DNA from: Prunella strophiata
Lineage: Eukaryota; Chordata; Aves; Passeriformes; Prunellidae
Assembly (NCBI GenBank): GCA_036583965.1
Contig: JAZBQD010000031.1
Location: forward strand, 1,188,499-1,252,498
Direction: 5' to 3'
DNA length: 64,000 nucleotides
Shown: piece by piece, positions 1-12,830 of the stretch
Layout: every line of letters begins with the position of its first letter
Position numbering within the stretch: the first letter of the stretch is position 1
The notes under the pieces: generated by a model
What the model was told of the DNA's origin: nothing
What the model saw: only the letters and a program-made list of their open reading frames with translations
Database searches by the model: none
Made by a program: the position numbers and the translations under genes

Positions 1-1884
1 GCACTTGTGCATTGGATGCTCTTGTCACCTGTCAGATTCTCCATTTCACTCCACATCCTGTTACATCTTCATCCTTAATGCTACCCCTGCTGTGATGAGT
101 TTCATAGATGAGTTGCCACATGCTGAGAGGATTTTTCTCCTTCCCTCCCTCCCAGCTGGTTTCCTTAGTGTATTTCAATGAATTGCAAGCTTGCAGTAAT
201 ACCAACTCATCTCAAGGCTCATGGCCAGCATGCAGGAGCTCAGGCTTACTTGGTTCCATGGGTCTGTGCCTGGATATCTGACGAAACTTCTGATGACACT
301 CTGTTCCAATAAATTGGAATGTAAACCTCAGGTCAATCTCAGAGCCTCAGTGTGAGGCAGAAGAAGCACATCTGGCTGACCCACAAAAAATCCTTTCGTG
401 GGCACTGCACTGTGCTGGAAAGGGGAAATATGTGCAAGGTGAACAATTATTTTCTAATGTTACCTGCTCTACTTGGGCTGTTTTCTGCTCATTTCCTTCT
501 GCTGTGCCAGTGCCTCTGCTCCACTGAGATCTGGTTTTGACCTGGGGAGCAGCAGGCATCCTGCACATTCATGTGTGCAGAGCTGAATTTGGATATCAGC
601 AATTTGTTATGGATACCTCCTGCTGCATGAGAGGGATGTTTTCTGCAGAGTGACAGCTGAGTCATCTCTCACTGCACGTGCTGCAGATTAAAAAACCTGA
701 AAATCTCCCCTCCCTCAAGACTGAGACAGGCAAGCAAACATAAGGAGACAATGATCAGCTGGGACTTCAGAGATGAACTAAATAACCTGATGGTTATTAG
801 CTTATTAACACAAGTCTAATTTTATCATCACAGGTAGAATTCAGTATGAAAATGTTTGATGAGCAGTGACAAAGGTTTCACTCCCTGCTACACAGCCTGC
901 AACACCCTTGAGATAGCAGAGCAGCAAAATCACCAAATTCTTGGCATGTGGAAGAGTAGAAGATTACTGTGGGAGGTATACAAAAAGAAGGGAAACGGTC
1001 CTATAAATGCACAGACATTTGCTTTCAGAAGCCCAGAGTTAAGGATTTTCTCTAGGAAGCCAGACATTACATAATATTTCTAAGATTTTCTTCTTCATTG
1101 AAGGAAATGTATGTATATATACACACTTATACATGTATGTATTTTTTTTTTTCTTTTCTTTTGAAGCTACAAAATTATTTCCCAGCTTGAGTTATTTAGG
1201 AAGAAATGACCCCTGTGACTCAGGACAGAAGGACTGCCTGCTTTTTTGATCATGACAACTTTTGGGTTTAACCTGGAAGCAGCAGCAGCCAGAGCTGAGG
1301 CTCAGCAGAGGCTGACCCAGGCCAGCCCCTTCCTCACTTCCCCATGTCACAATGATTTCCAGGCTGAAGGATGCAAAGCAGGTTTTTGTCTTTTTTCTTA
1401 AGTGCAAAATAGCTAAAATATTTAGGCTTTGAAATAACTAATTACCCTCTCTTTGAACTATCCCAAGGACAGTTTTAAAGAAAAGACAGAAGGTTGCTGA
1501 TAAATCCATATTGGATAAGGAAGAAAGCAGCAAGGATGCGAGGCCACAAGTGTTGCCAGGCAGTGTCACGTCCCTGCCACCTTGTGACGAGGCACTACAA
1601 CTGCAAAGCCCCGCAGCCTGTATGCCCTGGAGCTGTCAGATGGATAGACCTGTTTCTCTTCCCGGGTCCCCAGAGGGAAACACGAGGGCAGGTGTCCACC
1701 CCGAGGGTGCACGCAGAGCCCCAGGCAGGGATGGAGTCACTGACTGCTCTCTGGGGAGACCCTCCCTGCAGGTGACAGTGGCTTGTCCTCTCCCTGGGGG
1801 ACAGGGACCTCCAATGTCTGTGACCAGCCTCATTTTGTCAACATCCAGGTGCTGTGTTAGAGCCAGAAGGGTCAAGGCTTTTCA
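1..1884. other. Unique sequence, no gene recognised
   Basis: No coding exon, RNA gene or repeat family was recognised. The open frames here are short and do not resemble a known protein. There is a short TATATATACACAC-type microsatellite near 1110-1140 and a poly(T) run at 1141. Presumably intron or intergenic DNA. Confidence 0.6.
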
Positions 1885-2170
1885 GAACCATAGGATCCTT
1901 TAGGCTGGAAAAGCCTTCTAAGGTCATTGAGCCCAGCTGTTGTCCCAGCACTGCCAAGCCCCCCCCAAATCAGGTCCCTAAATACCACATCTACACATCC
2001 TTTAAATGTCTCCAGGGATGGGGACTTCCCTGGGCAGCCTGTTCCAATGCCTGATCACCCTTTCAGTGAAGAAATTTTTCCTAAAATCCATTCTAAGTCT
2101 TCCCTGGTGCAACTTGAGGCCATTTCCTTTTGTCACATCACTTCTTACTTGGGAGATCTCATTAGTTAAA
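1885..2170 (-). mobile_element. CR1 LINE 3' fragment
   Basis: Read on the plus strand it has the reverse-oriented CR1 tail: AACCATAGGATCCTTTAGG near the start, then the typical CAGCCTGTTCCAATGCCTGA and TCAGTGAAGAAATTTTTCC segments, ending in the part about the reduced-promoter side of the tail. It is 5'-truncated like most avian CR1 copies and no reverse-transcriptase frame remains. Confidence 0.85.
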
Positions 2171-2828
2171 CCTTACCTGCTTGTTACCTAGGAGGTCTAT
2201 GCGTTGGCTGGATGAGAGGAGAAATACTCCCACCACAGGAATGGGAGCTCAGGAGTTCCCACACCAAGGCAGGGGGAGCAGCAGTCCTCACCAGAGCTCA
2301 CATATCAGTTTTCAGTGGTTGGCTCTGCTTTTCCTCCCAGGCAGAACTCTGCAGAGTGCTTCAAAATTGGCTGTTTAGGAGGGGGGAAAAATAGGTTAGC
2401 CAAGTTTTTTATCCAGACTTATCTGATGGCTTTGCCTCTTCCTGACTTCCTTCTGCTAAGAAAACAGCTGCCTTTGGACTTCTAGGGGGAACTTTTATGT
2501 AATGCTTGAAAAGGAACTACAGAAAAGTGTCTTATTTTTAAAGACTCAGCCAAGAAGACAGACAATTGCAGCTTCTCCATCCCCGCTGCATGCAGAGCTG
2601 TGGCACCAGGCCAGCTCTGCTCCTCCTTCAATTTGTTCCCAAATCTGCTGGAAGAACCAAAGGTTACTTTGGTGTTCCATTATTCTGATTTTCCTGAAAT
2701 AGATCTTTCAGTGCTGTTATCTCTCCATGGGAAGGGCCTTTCTGTCACATACACTCAGTGACACAAGGTTACACGAAGCTGCAGTAGCCTCTGCTCCAGA
2801 TGGGAAGGGTTTTCTTCCTCCTCTGGCA
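2171..2828. other. Unique sequence
   Basis: No gene or repeat recognised. Small open frames are at chance length. Confidence 0.5.
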
Positions 2829-3021
2829 CCTGGCTGGCACAAGTTGCTCAGAGAAGCTGTGGCTGCCCCATCCCTGGAAGCATTCAAGGCCTATTGATGC
2901 TCTGGGATGAGGCTCTGAGCAACCTGGTCCAGTGAAAGATGTCCCTGCCACAGCAGCAGGGTTGGAATGAGGTGATCTTTAGAGTCCCTTTCAGCCTGAA
3001 CTATTCCATGATTCTATGAAC
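2829..3021 (+). mobile_element. CR1 LINE 3' fragment
   Basis: Plus-strand CR1 tail: a CTGTGGCTGCCCCATCCCTG segment, then GAGGTGATCTTTAGAGTCCC and the terminal short repeat TTCCATGATTCTATGAA. Heavily 5'-truncated. Confidence 0.85.
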
Positions 3022-5334
3022 TCAAAAAACCTGGAGAATAAATCTCTAAAGGTTACTAAATACATAAAAGCACATCCCCATCAGCATATTTTTGAACGAA
3101 AACTAATTCTGCAAAGAGGGAGAAGTATCATATGTATTTGCTCTTTCTAGCTTTAAGGTATAATATTATCTATCGCTTAAAGTTTTAAAATATTTTCTTT
3201 TGAAATAATAAATAGTATTAAAATAGCATTTTTACACTATTGCAGAAATAAAAATTGCTGACAATGAGGCCGTGTCATTCTTTATGGAGCAGAGCCATAA
3301 TGACAGAATTTCTGTGACAGAAATTTTACAGTGAGTACACACTTCCATATGAGTTGGCAGTTCAGCTACTCCACCTCAGAAATCTAACTTTCTGAGGAGC
3401 CTGAGCCAACCTCAGGCTCCATGACTGGCAAGACAATAAGAGACATACTGAGGACACACCTTAATAATATCATTACAATTTCCACATCGAGTAAGAGTAT
3501 GGATGGTGCAGGATGCAGATTCTTTCCTCTCCCATGCCACAAGTCCTCCAGGCTACAGTAGATGCTTGGGGTCTGTGTATGGTAGTTTTGAAACTGAAGA
3601 TGCTTAAGTCTGCTAGTGGAGGTTAATAGAGGTTCTTTAAATAATAAACAGGTTTGTAAAGGTGCAGGTTGTCTCTGTCCCCACGCTGAGCCATCTAGAG
3701 GCCAATGGACACAGCCAGTGGTGCCTTGGGTCTGGGCTAACTCATTTTCACACCCTCTCCACCAGGCAAAGTGGCACCAATTCCCTGTGCTTCCTGAAAC
3801 AGTCCCTGTCACCCCTGGCCAGGGTTTATGCCCTAAACATCCCTTGCTCTGGAATTCCAAGGCACACGGCAGGACAGTTTTTAGGCAGTATAAGTGTAGC
3901 TTAGAGACAGCACAGTCGTGGGTCCTGTTATTCTCAGCTCTGCTGGGGGAGGATTCACACCCCATTGACTCTTCCTTTGAGCAGGACAGACACTTTAAAG
4001 CCCTGTCAGCAGCAGCAGCAGCCGCGATTCCTAAACCCTTCCTGCCTTTGTGAGCACCAGCTCCGGGTGTGTAATCCCTACTGGCTGGGGGTGATCAGCC
4101 ACCAGCAAAGAGATTTAATGCCATGGCAATTACACCTCGCAGATTAGATTGGGGCCTGATGACACGGAGCTAAGAATGCCTGTGGCAAACAGCAGCCTGT
4201 ATGGCTTAAGGCTGCTTGCAAGTGAGAAGGGATTTCCCTGTCCCACGATATTATGTGCTCTTATGTTCTACAGAATGATGAGCCACAGAGTCTTTAAGAG
4301 GAGGAAAGGATTTTGAAGACTCCTGCTACGAGGAAAAGATATCTGAGGGAAAAGGAAATTATATCCAGTACCCCTGAAAATCCCATAGGAGCAGGCTGCA
4401 GAAGTATTTCTATGCGTGTGACAGTTTGAGAAAGAAATAAGTGCAAAGGTGTAGAAAGAAATAAATTCTAGATTTACTGTCACCCTGATTTTTTAAGTTT
4501 TTCTAAAGCCTTCTGATGTTTACATTTTTGTAGAGAACTTTCTCACACACTTTATGTAAATAACTTATTGTTTACATTCTTTTAGGGGAGATGAGTAACT
4601 TGATAGACTGTTAGGTTGTCCAGTGGCATTGAGGAGGTGGCACTGTCACCCTCCAATGACACTGGCACTTCAGAGATCCATAAACTGGAGTCAGAAATTA
4701 ATAAATGTCTCTTTTTAAGGGAGAGGAAGGATGAATTCCTTTGGAAGGATAATTTTTTGCCTCTCTAGTAGCAGGCTTTTGTTGGAAGAATTATTTTGCT
4801 CTTACATCGGCCTTGGTGGAAGGTGTTTCACCGTGCAGAGAGTGGTAACAACCTGGTGCACACATTGTTCTTGGGCAGATCACAAGGACCTAGAGGGAAA
4901 AAGCCTGCCTTAAAAAACACAAAAAGCCCCCACTATTTCTGTAACAGGAGTAGATACTCCTCCCCGTGTTCGGAGATATCCATTAGGGATTGTTCCAGCA
5001 GATGGCAACACCAGACTGGTCTGTAGTGCAAGGCCAGCCTTTGCAGGCTGCATAAAACCTGGCTGGGCTGTACCCAAAGCATCTTCCAGGTCTGCTTCTC
5101 CCACTGCTGGTATTGAGCCTACCTGGTACCCCAGGGCATGGTTACTGTAAAATAGAATAAATCAGTGCTGCAGAAAACTGCACTACAAACTATGGAGCTC
5201 TCGGTGTGTTTGTAGGGCTTAAAACACACCTGGTACATTTTAGACAGATGAAAATTATGGCTCTCCCTGAATAAACATAATTTCTCTCCCAGATATCTTT
5301 CTGAAAAATAATAATTCAAGGGGTGATCAGAGTG
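3022..5334. other. Unique sequence, no gene recognised
   Basis: Mostly non-repetitive sequence. The longest frame, 193 codons on the minus strand at 3384-3965, has no recognisable domain, overlaps an equally plausible plus-strand frame and shows no coding-like residue pattern, so I do not call it. A short (CAG)n stretch lies near 4007-4023. Confidence 0.55.
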
Positions 5335-5834
5335 NNNNNNNNNNNNNNNNNNNNNNNNNNNNNNNNNNNNNNNNNNNNNNNNNNNNNNNNNNNNNNNNNN
5401 NNNNNNNNNNNNNNNNNNNNNNNNNNNNNNNNNNNNNNNNNNNNNNNNNNNNNNNNNNNNNNNNNNNNNNNNNNNNNNNNNNNNNNNNNNNNNNNNNNNN
5501 NNNNNNNNNNNNNNNNNNNNNNNNNNNNNNNNNNNNNNNNNNNNNNNNNNNNNNNNNNNNNNNNNNNNNNNNNNNNNNNNNNNNNNNNNNNNNNNNNNNN
5601 NNNNNNNNNNNNNNNNNNNNNNNNNNNNNNNNNNNNNNNNNNNNNNNNNNNNNNNNNNNNNNNNNNNNNNNNNNNNNNNNNNNNNNNNNNNNNNNNNNNN
5701 NNNNNNNNNNNNNNNNNNNNNNNNNNNNNNNNNNNNNNNNNNNNNNNNNNNNNNNNNNNNNNNNNNNNNNNNNNNNNNNNNNNNNNNNNNNNNNNNNNNN
5801 NNNNNNNNNNNNNNNNNNNNNNNNNNNNNNNNNN
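5335..5834. other. Assembly gap (500 N)
   Basis: Exactly 500 N, which suggests a placeholder gap of unknown true size. An exon or another repeat could be hidden here. Confidence 0.99.
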
Positions 5835-6350
5835 GGAGGGAGTGATCCACGTGTCCCATTGCATTGCTAGGACAGGCCTCCCCATCTGTGGAAAATGAAA
5901 TTTGTAGAAAATGTTAAAACCTTGACAGAAGGTTCACACAGTGTGGTGTATTTGGGTATGTTAAATTTTGTGAGATAAAAATGTTGAACTTTAGAAAATG
6001 TCGTGGATAGGACAGACATTGTTGAGGAGAATTGGCAATAGACATAAGTTTTAAAGGCCAGCTTTACAAAAAAGGCTTTATATTTTGGGAGAATAGAACT
6101 GTGAAAGATGTATTGTATTCGGACTTAGGAGAGTAATTTTAGATTATTTGCTTGAAAGTTTTGTAGTACTGTGTGGTAAATTTTATAGGTTAAGAAATGT
6201 TTTATGGTATTTTTAATTAGGAAATAGTTGGCTTCAGATGTGATGGTGTGAATTTACATCTGTTAATAATACTACATCTGTATTGTCTCCCCTACAAATG
6301 AGACTGAAATGAATCAAAGTTTTTAACACATTTTTAAGCATTATTAGGAA
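5835..6350. other. AT-rich sequence next to the gap, possible old LTR fragment
   Basis: Directly right of the gap is a T/A-rich stretch containing AAGGTTCACACAGTGTGGTG, a TTTATATTTTGGG element and a long low-GC tail. Its composition differs from its neighbours and is reminiscent of a solo retroviral LTR fragment, but I see no clear terminal inverted TG..CA or target duplication. A repeat-library search would decide; this is inference. Confidence 0.25.
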
Positions 6351-6912
6351 TATTCACCCTTGAGCTGCCAAATCTACAATTCTATTTCCACCAAGCAATG
6401 AATTAACACCTCGGGAATTCTCCAGCCTCCCAAAATTTTGGTTTTTTGGGTTTTTTTTTTTTTTTTTGCACCAGCCTAAAATTCTGCTTGCCAAATGTGA
6501 CTCATGAATCCTCCCAAGCATTTCCCCTTCCAGAGCAGCCTCATCCCTCTCCAGGGTCTGCTCCGGTGACAATTCCATTATCCCCGCTGAGTCCTTGATT
6601 TATCCTGCTCCTTATTCCAATTATTGTCTCTGACCACCTGCCTGGTGAGGCTCTGCCTGGTTTTGGGAGGGTTTTTTGGGGTTTTTTTTTGTGTGTTTGT
6701 GGTTGTTGAGGTTTGCTGGTTTCCCTGCTGCCCCATGTGGGAAAGACCTGGAGGAGGAAGGAAATCCTCCAAGGATATAAAAAGATTCAGAGGTGGGGGA
6801 AGAGGGAAGAAAAAGCAAAGTGGAAGTGGGACAGGGGATCAGAGTGAAAAAAAGAACTGAAATTTCACAGTGGAGGCAGGAAAAAAGGAGCTTTCTGTGA
6901 AAAATCGTGGAA
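6351..6912. other. Unique sequence with homopolymer runs
   Basis: Poly(T) runs near 6450-6468 and 6683-6690. No gene recognised. Confidence 0.5.
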
Positions 6913-7055
6913 TTGGAGAATCCCAGAATTATTTGGGTTGGAAAGGGGCCTTAAAGCTCATCCCATTCCCAGGGGCAGGGACATCTTCCACTGGATCCCA
7001 GCTTGCTCCAAGCCCTGCCCAAGCTGCCCTGGGACACTTTCAGGGATGGAATTCA
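6913..7055 (-). mobile_element. CR1 LINE 3' fragment
   Basis: Reverse-oriented CR1 tail recognised by CCCAGAATTATTTGGGTTGG and AAGGGGCCTTAAAGCTCATC followed by the CTGCCCTGGGACACTTTCAG segment. Confidence 0.8.
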
Positions 7056-7145
7056 TGGGGATGAAATCCACAAGGATGAAATCCATAAGGATGAAATCCA
7101 TAAGGACAAAATCCATAGGGATGAAATCCACAGGGATGGACTCAA
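7056..7145. repeat. 15-bp minisatellite inside a CR1 tail
   Basis: Five to six copies of a 15-bp unit (GGATGAAATCCATAA and variants) continue directly from the CR1 sequence GGGATGGAATTCATGGGG. This is a small example of a tandem array growing out of a CR1 copy. Confidence 0.85.
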
Positions 7146-7559
7146 CGACCTCTCAGTGCAAAAATAATTAAAAAAAAAAAAATATGGGCAACACATCCAC
7201 CCTTAGCAAGTGACAATATTTTGAATTATTGTGAATAAAGCCAGCTGCTGCTCACATCCCAGAGCTGGGGGATCGATTGGGGGGACAGAGGGGACGTTGC
7301 TGTCATTTTTACCTGCCTGGCCAAGGTCAGCACCATCAGCAGTTCTCCCCTCCCAGGAGGAGCCCCAGGATTTATTGTTGCTGTTGTTTCAACTGGTGCT
7401 GAAGGTGCTCACAGCTCCTGAAGTCAGCCAGGCTCCTTTGTGCCCGACCTTCTCCTGAGCTGGGAGGGGCTGGGGAGGGGCAGGCCTCACAAAAATTGAA
7501 ATTATTTTGGCCAGAGTTAATCAGAACTCGCTCAAAATCAGAGATTTATGAAGATCCCT
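7146..7559. other. Unique sequence
   Basis: No gene recognised. A poly(A) run lies near 7168-7181. Confidence 0.4.
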
Positions 7560-8275
7560 GGAAAGCCACGGGTTTGTTGTCCCAAAAAGACAAAGAACTG
7601 GATGAGCTGGGGGTGCTCAGCTGGAGAGGAGAAGGATCCAGGGAGAGCTCAGAGCTTTTTCCAGAGGCTAAAGGGGCTCCAGGAGAGCTGGAGAGGGACT
7701 GGGGACAAGGGATGGAGGGACAGGGCACAGGGAATGGCTTCAAACTGGAAAAGGGGAGCTTGGGGTGGGATCTTGGGAAGGAATTCCTGGCTGGGAGGGT
7801 GGGGAGGGGCTGGGATGGAATCTCCAGAGCAGCTGTGGCTGCCCCTGGATCCCTGGGAGTGTCCAGGGAAAGGTTGGAGCAGCCTGGGATGGGATTGGAG
7901 CTCCATGGATCCCATCCCAAACCATTCTGGGATTCTGGGATCCAGGACACTCAGGATCCACCCCAAGGGATTTTTATGGGATTTGGGGATGGAAAAGGGA
8001 AGGGAGACCCTTCCTGGAGTCCCCAATTCCCAGGGAATTCCCAAAATTCCTCCCTGGAGAGGAGTCAGGATGGGGATAGATCCGGTGCAGGCTGGGAATG
8101 GAGGGAATTCCCTACTGGGAAAGGGAGAGATTTGGGAAGGAATTCTGGGCTGGAATTCCTAAATAATCCTTGAGAGTGTCCCAGGAAAAGCTGGAGCAGT
8201 TTGGGATTTGGGGATTGGAATGGGACTGAAGCTCCCTGGATCCCATCCCAAACCATTCCAGGATTCTGGGATTTG
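7560..8275 (+). mobile_element. CR1 LINE 3' tail with a second tail copy (composite)
   Basis: The first part (to ~7945) is a long CR1 3' region with the GGGGCTCCAGGAGAGCTGG and GGGTGGGATCTTGGGAAGG segments and the tail ending CCATTCTGGGATTCTGGGAT. It is followed by a ~330-bp module (ATGGGATTTGGGGATGG, GGGAGACCCTTCCTGGAG) that ends in another CR1 tail. The same composite appears in the opposite orientation at 27296-28300 and 29780-31260. The long open frames here on both strands are repeat-derived. Confidence 0.8.
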
Positions 8276-10084
8276 GAGGAGATGCCCCCACTTGTTAATT
8301 GTTCCTTGTTAATTTTGTGCAGCAGAAATGTTCAAATATTGACCAGCCTGGACCAGGATCTGCACCTCAAAAAGCTGTTTTACAACCCAAAAGGAGGAGA
8401 CAAAATTGTGAGGCAGGAAACAAGAGACTGAACCCTTGGGAATGAGGGAATTTCAGGAATTTGTTTGGATGTTTCTGTTATGCTCACCAGAATAAATGTA
8501 TTCTCTGGCATTTCTTTAAAAAATTAATTATAAACATTTAAATGAGGGTGAGAAAGGGATAATGATCCTTTTTAATTTTGTTAATTTTCTACCCTCAGCT
8601 GTTTCTCCCCACCTTTATTTTAATTCCTCCTCTCCCAATTCCAAAATCTTCACCTCCTGCCTCCCCAATTTCTGGGAAAACTGTCATTAATGCACAGATT
8701 GGCACCACCCTTCCCCTCACAGCCCCAAAATTCACCCTTCCCAACAAATTCCCAAATTTCCTGCAGTGAATTCCAAGAGCAGAAATTCTTTAACCACTCA
8801 GCAGCAGCAAAGGATAATTATTATTAAATTAATTACAAAAAAAATGAAGCAATTCCTCCCTCCTCAGTTTCCCACCTGGGATTTTGGTCTCTCTCTTTGC
8901 TTGAACCTGCCCAGGGTTTTTTTTTGTCATAATTCCCATTTTTCCCAAAAAAATTCCAGCCCAATCCCACAGAACTCCAGCTGCAATTCCATGGGATGTT
9001 GAGGGAAAGGATTCAAGGATTTGCTGAGTTCTGCATCACAAAAAGTTCCATGAAAATTCTGTGTCATGGCCACACTCCACTGCCCAAAACATGGCAAAAA
9101 AACCATCCAGGGGCAGGGTAATTAATATAAATAATATAATATAAATAATAAAAATAATATAAATAATATAAATAAGAAATTATTCCTGGAGCAGGAATTT
9201 GGAATTTTGTGCTCATCCCTTCCAGTCTCTCACCTAGGCCAAGAACCAAGACATCTTATTTAGGAAAAACTCAAGGAATTCTGCACAAAATCCCTCAAAA
9301 AAAAGGTTCCTACCCCAGGTTTCAGGGTTCCCTTCCTGCCCTGCACAGCTGCATTTTCCAGAAGTGCTTTTTTTGCTTTCTGCCTGGATTTTTAATCAAT
9401 ATTTTTCATTACTCTGATATTTTTTAGTGCCAGCCAGCACCCAGCCCAACCTTCCCTGGAGATTCCTCCATCACGACTCCAATTTCTGCACTATTTCAAA
9501 AAAATATAAAAAACAACCCAATTTTGACTCAGAAAAACAAAAAAAAAAGCAAACCCTGAAAATGTACAAAAGTGGTTAAATCATTGCACTGCTCACCATT
9601 TGCTCTTTATTCCTCCCATTCCAATTTTCCCCAGGAATAATTTTATTTTTCCTTCTCCATCACTGACAAAGAAAACTGAACAAAAGGCTTTGTAACACAC
9701 ACAAACACACACCTCTGTAATTTTGCAATTAATTTGCAATTAATTACCTTCCTCAGAGGATCTTTTTCACTTGGAATTGTGTTCTACTCTAAACCCAAGA
9801 GGGAAAACCACCTTGGAAAAAAAGCAGGAGCCCCAGGAAATGTGGGAAGAGCAGTTTTCCACAGGGACCCCAGTGACTCAGGCTTGCATGAGACAGGGAG
9901 ATAATTTTCTGCATGAAGTACTTCAACAAATCTCTTTTTTTTTTTTTTTTTTTCACCTTCTTAAATGAAAAAATAAAAAAAAAAAAAGAATTTTAAATTG
10001 TTTGCCCTTCAGAAACAAATCTGGTAACCGAGCAGGAAGTTTCCCACGGGGGAAAAAAATGGGAATTGATGTTTTTTTGGTTAA
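8276..10084. other. Unique AT-rich sequence
   Basis: No gene recognised. It contains an AATATAAATAATATAAAT microsatellite at about 9119-9180, poly(T) at 9933-9952 and poly(A) at 9975-9988. Confidence 0.5.
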
Positions 10085-12800
10085 AATTTTGTAAAACTGG
10101 GGTTTGTAAAACTGAGCCTAAATGGGGTTGTAAAACTGAGCCTAAATGGGGTTTGTAAAACTGAGCCTAACTGGGGTTTGTAAAACTGAGCCTAACTGGG
10201 GTTTGTAAAACTGAGCCTAAATGGGGTTTGTAAAACTGAGCCTAACTGGGGTTTGTAAAACTGAGCCTAACTGGGGTTTGTAAAACTGAGCCTAAATGGG
10301 GTTTGTAAAACTGAGCCTAACTGGGGTTTGTAAAACTGAGCCTAACTGGGGTTTGTAAAACTGAGCCTAACTGGGGTTTGTAAAACTGAGCCTAAATGGG
10401 GTTGTAAAACTGAGCCTAAATGGGGTTTGTAAAACTGAGCCTAAATGGGGTTTGTAAAACTGAGCCTAAATGGGGTTTGTAAAACTGAGCCTAAATGGGG
10501 TTTGTAAAACTGAGCCTAACTGGGGTTTGTAAAACTGAGCCTAACTGGGGTTTGTAAAACTGAGCCTAACTGGGGTTTGTAAAACTGAGCCTAAATGGGG
10601 TTTGTAAAACTGAGCCTAACTGGGGTTTGTAAAACTGAGCCTAAATGGGGTTTGTAAAACTGAGCCTAAATGGGGTTTGTAAAACTGAGCCTAAATGGGG
10701 TTTGTAAAACTGAGCCTAACTGGGGTTTGTAAAACTGAGCCTAACTGGGGTTTGTAAAACTGAGCCTAACTGGGGTTTGTAAAACTGAGCCTAACTGGGG
10801 TTTGTAAAACTGAGCCTAAATGGGGTTTGTAAAACTGAGCCTAAATGGGGTTTGTAAAACTGAGCCTAACTGGGGTTTGTAAAACTGAGCCTAACTGGGG
10901 TTTGTAAAACTGAGCCTAACTGGGGTTTGTAAAACTGAGCCTAACTGGGGTTTGTAAAACTGAGCCTAACTGGGGTTTGTAAAACTGAGCCTAACTGGGG
11001 TTTGTAAAACTGAGCCTAACTGGGGTTTGTAAAACTGAACCTAACTGGGGTTTGTAAAACTGAGCCTAACTGGGGTTTGTAAAACTGAGCCTAAATGGGG
11101 TTTGTAAAACTGAGCCTAACTGGGGTTTGTAAAACTGAGCCTAAATGGGGTTTGTAAAACTGAGCCTAACTGGGGTTTGTAAAACTGAGCCTAAATGGGG
11201 TTTGTAAAACTGAGCCTAAATGGGGTTTGTAAAACTGAGCCTAAATGGGGTTTGTAAAACTGAGCCTAACTGGGGTTTGTAAAACTGAGCCTAAATGGGG
11301 TTTGTAAAACTGAGCCTAAATGGGGTTTGTAAAACTGAGCCTAAATGGGGTTTGTAAAACTGAGCCTAACTGGGGTTTGTAAAACTGAGCCTAACTGGGG
11401 TTTGTAAAACTGAGCCTAACTGGGGTTTGTAAAACTGAGCCTAACTGGGGTTTGTAAAACTGAGCCTAACTGGGGTTTGTAAAACTGAGCCTAAATGGGG
11501 TTGTAAAACTGAGCCTAAATGGGGTTTGTAAAACTGAGCCTAACTGGGGTTTGTAAAACTGAGCCTAACTGGGGTTTGTAAAACTGAGCCTAAATGGGGT
11601 TTGTAAAACTGAGCCTAACTGGGGTTTGTAAAACTGAGCCTAACTGGGGTTTGTAAAACTGAGCCTAACTGGGGTTTGTAAAACTGAGCCTAATGGGGTT
11701 TGTAAAACTGAGCCTAAATGGGGTTTGTAAAACTGAGCCTAACTGGGGTTTGTAAAACTGAGCCTAAATGGGGTTTGTAAAACTGAGCCTAAATGGGGTT
11801 TGTAAAACTGAGCCTAAATGGGGTTTGTAAAACTGAGCCTAAATGGGGTTTGTAAAACTGAGCCTAACTGGGGTTTGTAAAACTGAGCCTAATGGGGTTT
11901 GTAAAACTGAGCCTAAATGGGGTTTGTAAAACTGAGCCTAAATGGGGTTTGTAAAACTGAGCCTAACTGGGGTTTGTAAAACTGAGCCTAAATGGGGTTT
12001 GTAAAACTGAGCCTAAATGGGGTTTGTAAAACTGAGCCTAAATGGGGTTTGTAAAACTGAGCCTAAATGGGGTTTGTAAAACTGAGCCTAACTGGGGTTT
12101 GTAAAACTGAGCCTAACTGGGGTTTGTAAAACTGAGCCTAACTGGGGTTTGTAAAACTGAGCCTAACTGGGGTTTGTAAAACTGAGCCTAAATGGGGTTT
12201 GTAAAACTGAGCCTAACTGGGGTTTGTAAAACTGAGCCTAACTGGGGTTTGTAAAACTGAGCCTAACTGGGGTTTGTAAAACTGAGCCTAAATGGGGTTT
12301 GTAAAACTGAGCCTAACTGGGGTTTGTAAAACTGAGCCTAACTGGGGTTTGTAAAACTGAGCCTAAATGGGGTTTGTAAAACTGAGCCTAAATGGGGTTT
12401 GTAAAACTGAGCCTAACTGGGGTTTGTAAAACTGAGCCTAACTGGGGTTTGTAAAACTGAGCCTAAATGGGGTTGTAAAACTGAGCCTAAATGGGGTTTG
12501 TAAAACTGAGCCTAATGGGGTTTGTAAAACTGAGCCTAAATGGGGTTTGTAAAACTGAGCCTAACTGGGGTTTGTAAAACTGAGCCTAATGGGGTTTGTA
12601 AAACTGAGCCTAAATGGGGTTGTAAAACTGAGCCTAACTGGGGTTTGTAAAACTGAGCCTAAATGGGGTTTGTAAAACTGAGCCTAACTGGGGTTTGTAA
12701 AACTGAGCCTAATGGGGTTTGTAAAACTGAGCCTAACTGGGGTTTGTAAAACTGAGCCTAACTGGGGTTTGTAAAACTGAGCCTAAATGGGGTTTGTACT
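10085..12800. repeat. 25-bp satellite array, ~108 copies
   Basis: A head-to-tail array of a 25-bp unit with core GGGTTTGTAAAACTGAGCC. Almost all units belong to one of two types that differ at a single base after CCTAA (A or C before TGGGG). A few units are 24 bp (one T missing from GTTTG, or CCTAATGGGG). Apart from these, units are nearly identical. The first units (from 10085) and last unit (12791-12815, ending ACTAACGGAGCCTAAAGG) are degraded, as expected for array edges. No frame runs through because the units contain stops. Confidence 0.98.
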
Positions 12801-12830
12801 AACGGAGCCTAAAGGTGTTTGGTTGAGTGT
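12801..12830. other. Short junction between two arrays
   Basis: Thirty bases of degraded 25-bp unit and a GTTTGGTTGAGTG bridge separate the 25-bp satellite from the hexamer array. Confidence 0.8.

Noticed and set aside
3384..3965. 193-codon minus-strand frame
   Set aside because: No known domain, a competing plus-strand frame over the same bases, and no splice or promoter context.
10085..12800. CRISPR array (25-bp repeats)
   Set aside because: Units are contiguous, with no unique spacers, in a vertebrate genome context; the same holds for the 19-, 41- and 43-bp arrays.
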